Origin: Brasenia schreberi
Lineage: Eukaryota; Streptophyta; Magnoliopsida; Nymphaeales; Cabombaceae
Direction of reading: 5' to 3'
Length of the DNA stretch: 64,000 nt
NCBI GenBank assembly: GCA_036023115.1
Contig: JAYKKT010000041.1
Span: 2,322,501 to 2,386,500 of the forward strand
Positions within the stretch are counted from its first letter, which is position 1, and every line of letters begins with the position of its first letter. Below the pieces are notes generated by a model. The model made no database searches. It was not told the DNA's origin and was given only the letters and a program-made list of their open reading frames with translations. Made by a program: the position numbers and the translations under genes. Shown here piece after piece: positions 63,939 through 64,000 of the stretch.

Positions 63939-64000
63939 TTGCTCAATTCCCTTCCATACTTAAATCTTATCAAACATTTTCACCATTTTATTATGCCATG

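Overview
This is a 64 kb piece of a flowering-plant nuclear genome. The evidence is intron-bearing genes of plant families (a secreted multicopper laccase, a UEV1 ubiquitin-conjugating enzyme variant with a plant-type CaaX tail, an ABCB transporter remnant, neprosin-family remnants), AT-rich intergenic DNA, and many TA, GA and CA microsatellites. Species cannot be fixed from the sequence alone. No bacterial operon, CRISPR array, rRNA or convincing tRNA gene was found. LAYOUT: 1-5,100 is repeat-rich intergenic DNA. 5,131-5,180 holds a broken copy of a laccase last exon. 5,457-9,791 (minus) is a complete six-exon laccase encoding 567 residues with all copper ligands. 10.2-13.7 kb contains two large inverted repeats, the larger with roughly 0.7 kb arms. 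17,316-20,970 (minus) is a decayed ABCB2/ABCB10-type transporter fragment whose intron holds a 5'-truncated LINE. 26,420-26,653 (minus) is a 77-codon ORF resembling a small conserved plant protein. 28-38 kb is mostly MITEs, SINEs, LINE tails and microsatellites. 39,074-42,330 and 46,306-49,590 are two full-length, closely related LINEs of RTE-like type, flanking the five-exon UEV1 gene at 43,002-45,737. 54.4-56.9 kb holds two neprosin (DUF239) pseudogene fragments and LTR-like sequence. 58,966-62,204 (minus) is a third, older full-length LINE that split a MITE. The rest is MITE and microsatellite DNA. HOW IT FITS TOGETHER: only laccase and UEV1 (and possibly the 77-residue ORF) look functional, and they are unrelated in role: extracellular phenol oxidation versus Lys63-linked ubiquitin signalling. 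The dominant actor is one LINE family. It left at least three near-full-length copies, one long truncated copy and about nine short 3' tails. Several are bounded by clear 13-22 bp target-site duplications, and the shortest insert is only 50 bp. A second theme is a family of GAACCGG-rich elements with TAGACATG-type ends. A third is compound microsatellites that keep a fixed order, CT or CA then TA then GA or TG, so many are self-complementary. No clearly new biochemical system was found; the most unusual signals are the micro-insertions, the large foldbacks and the ordered compound microsatellites.
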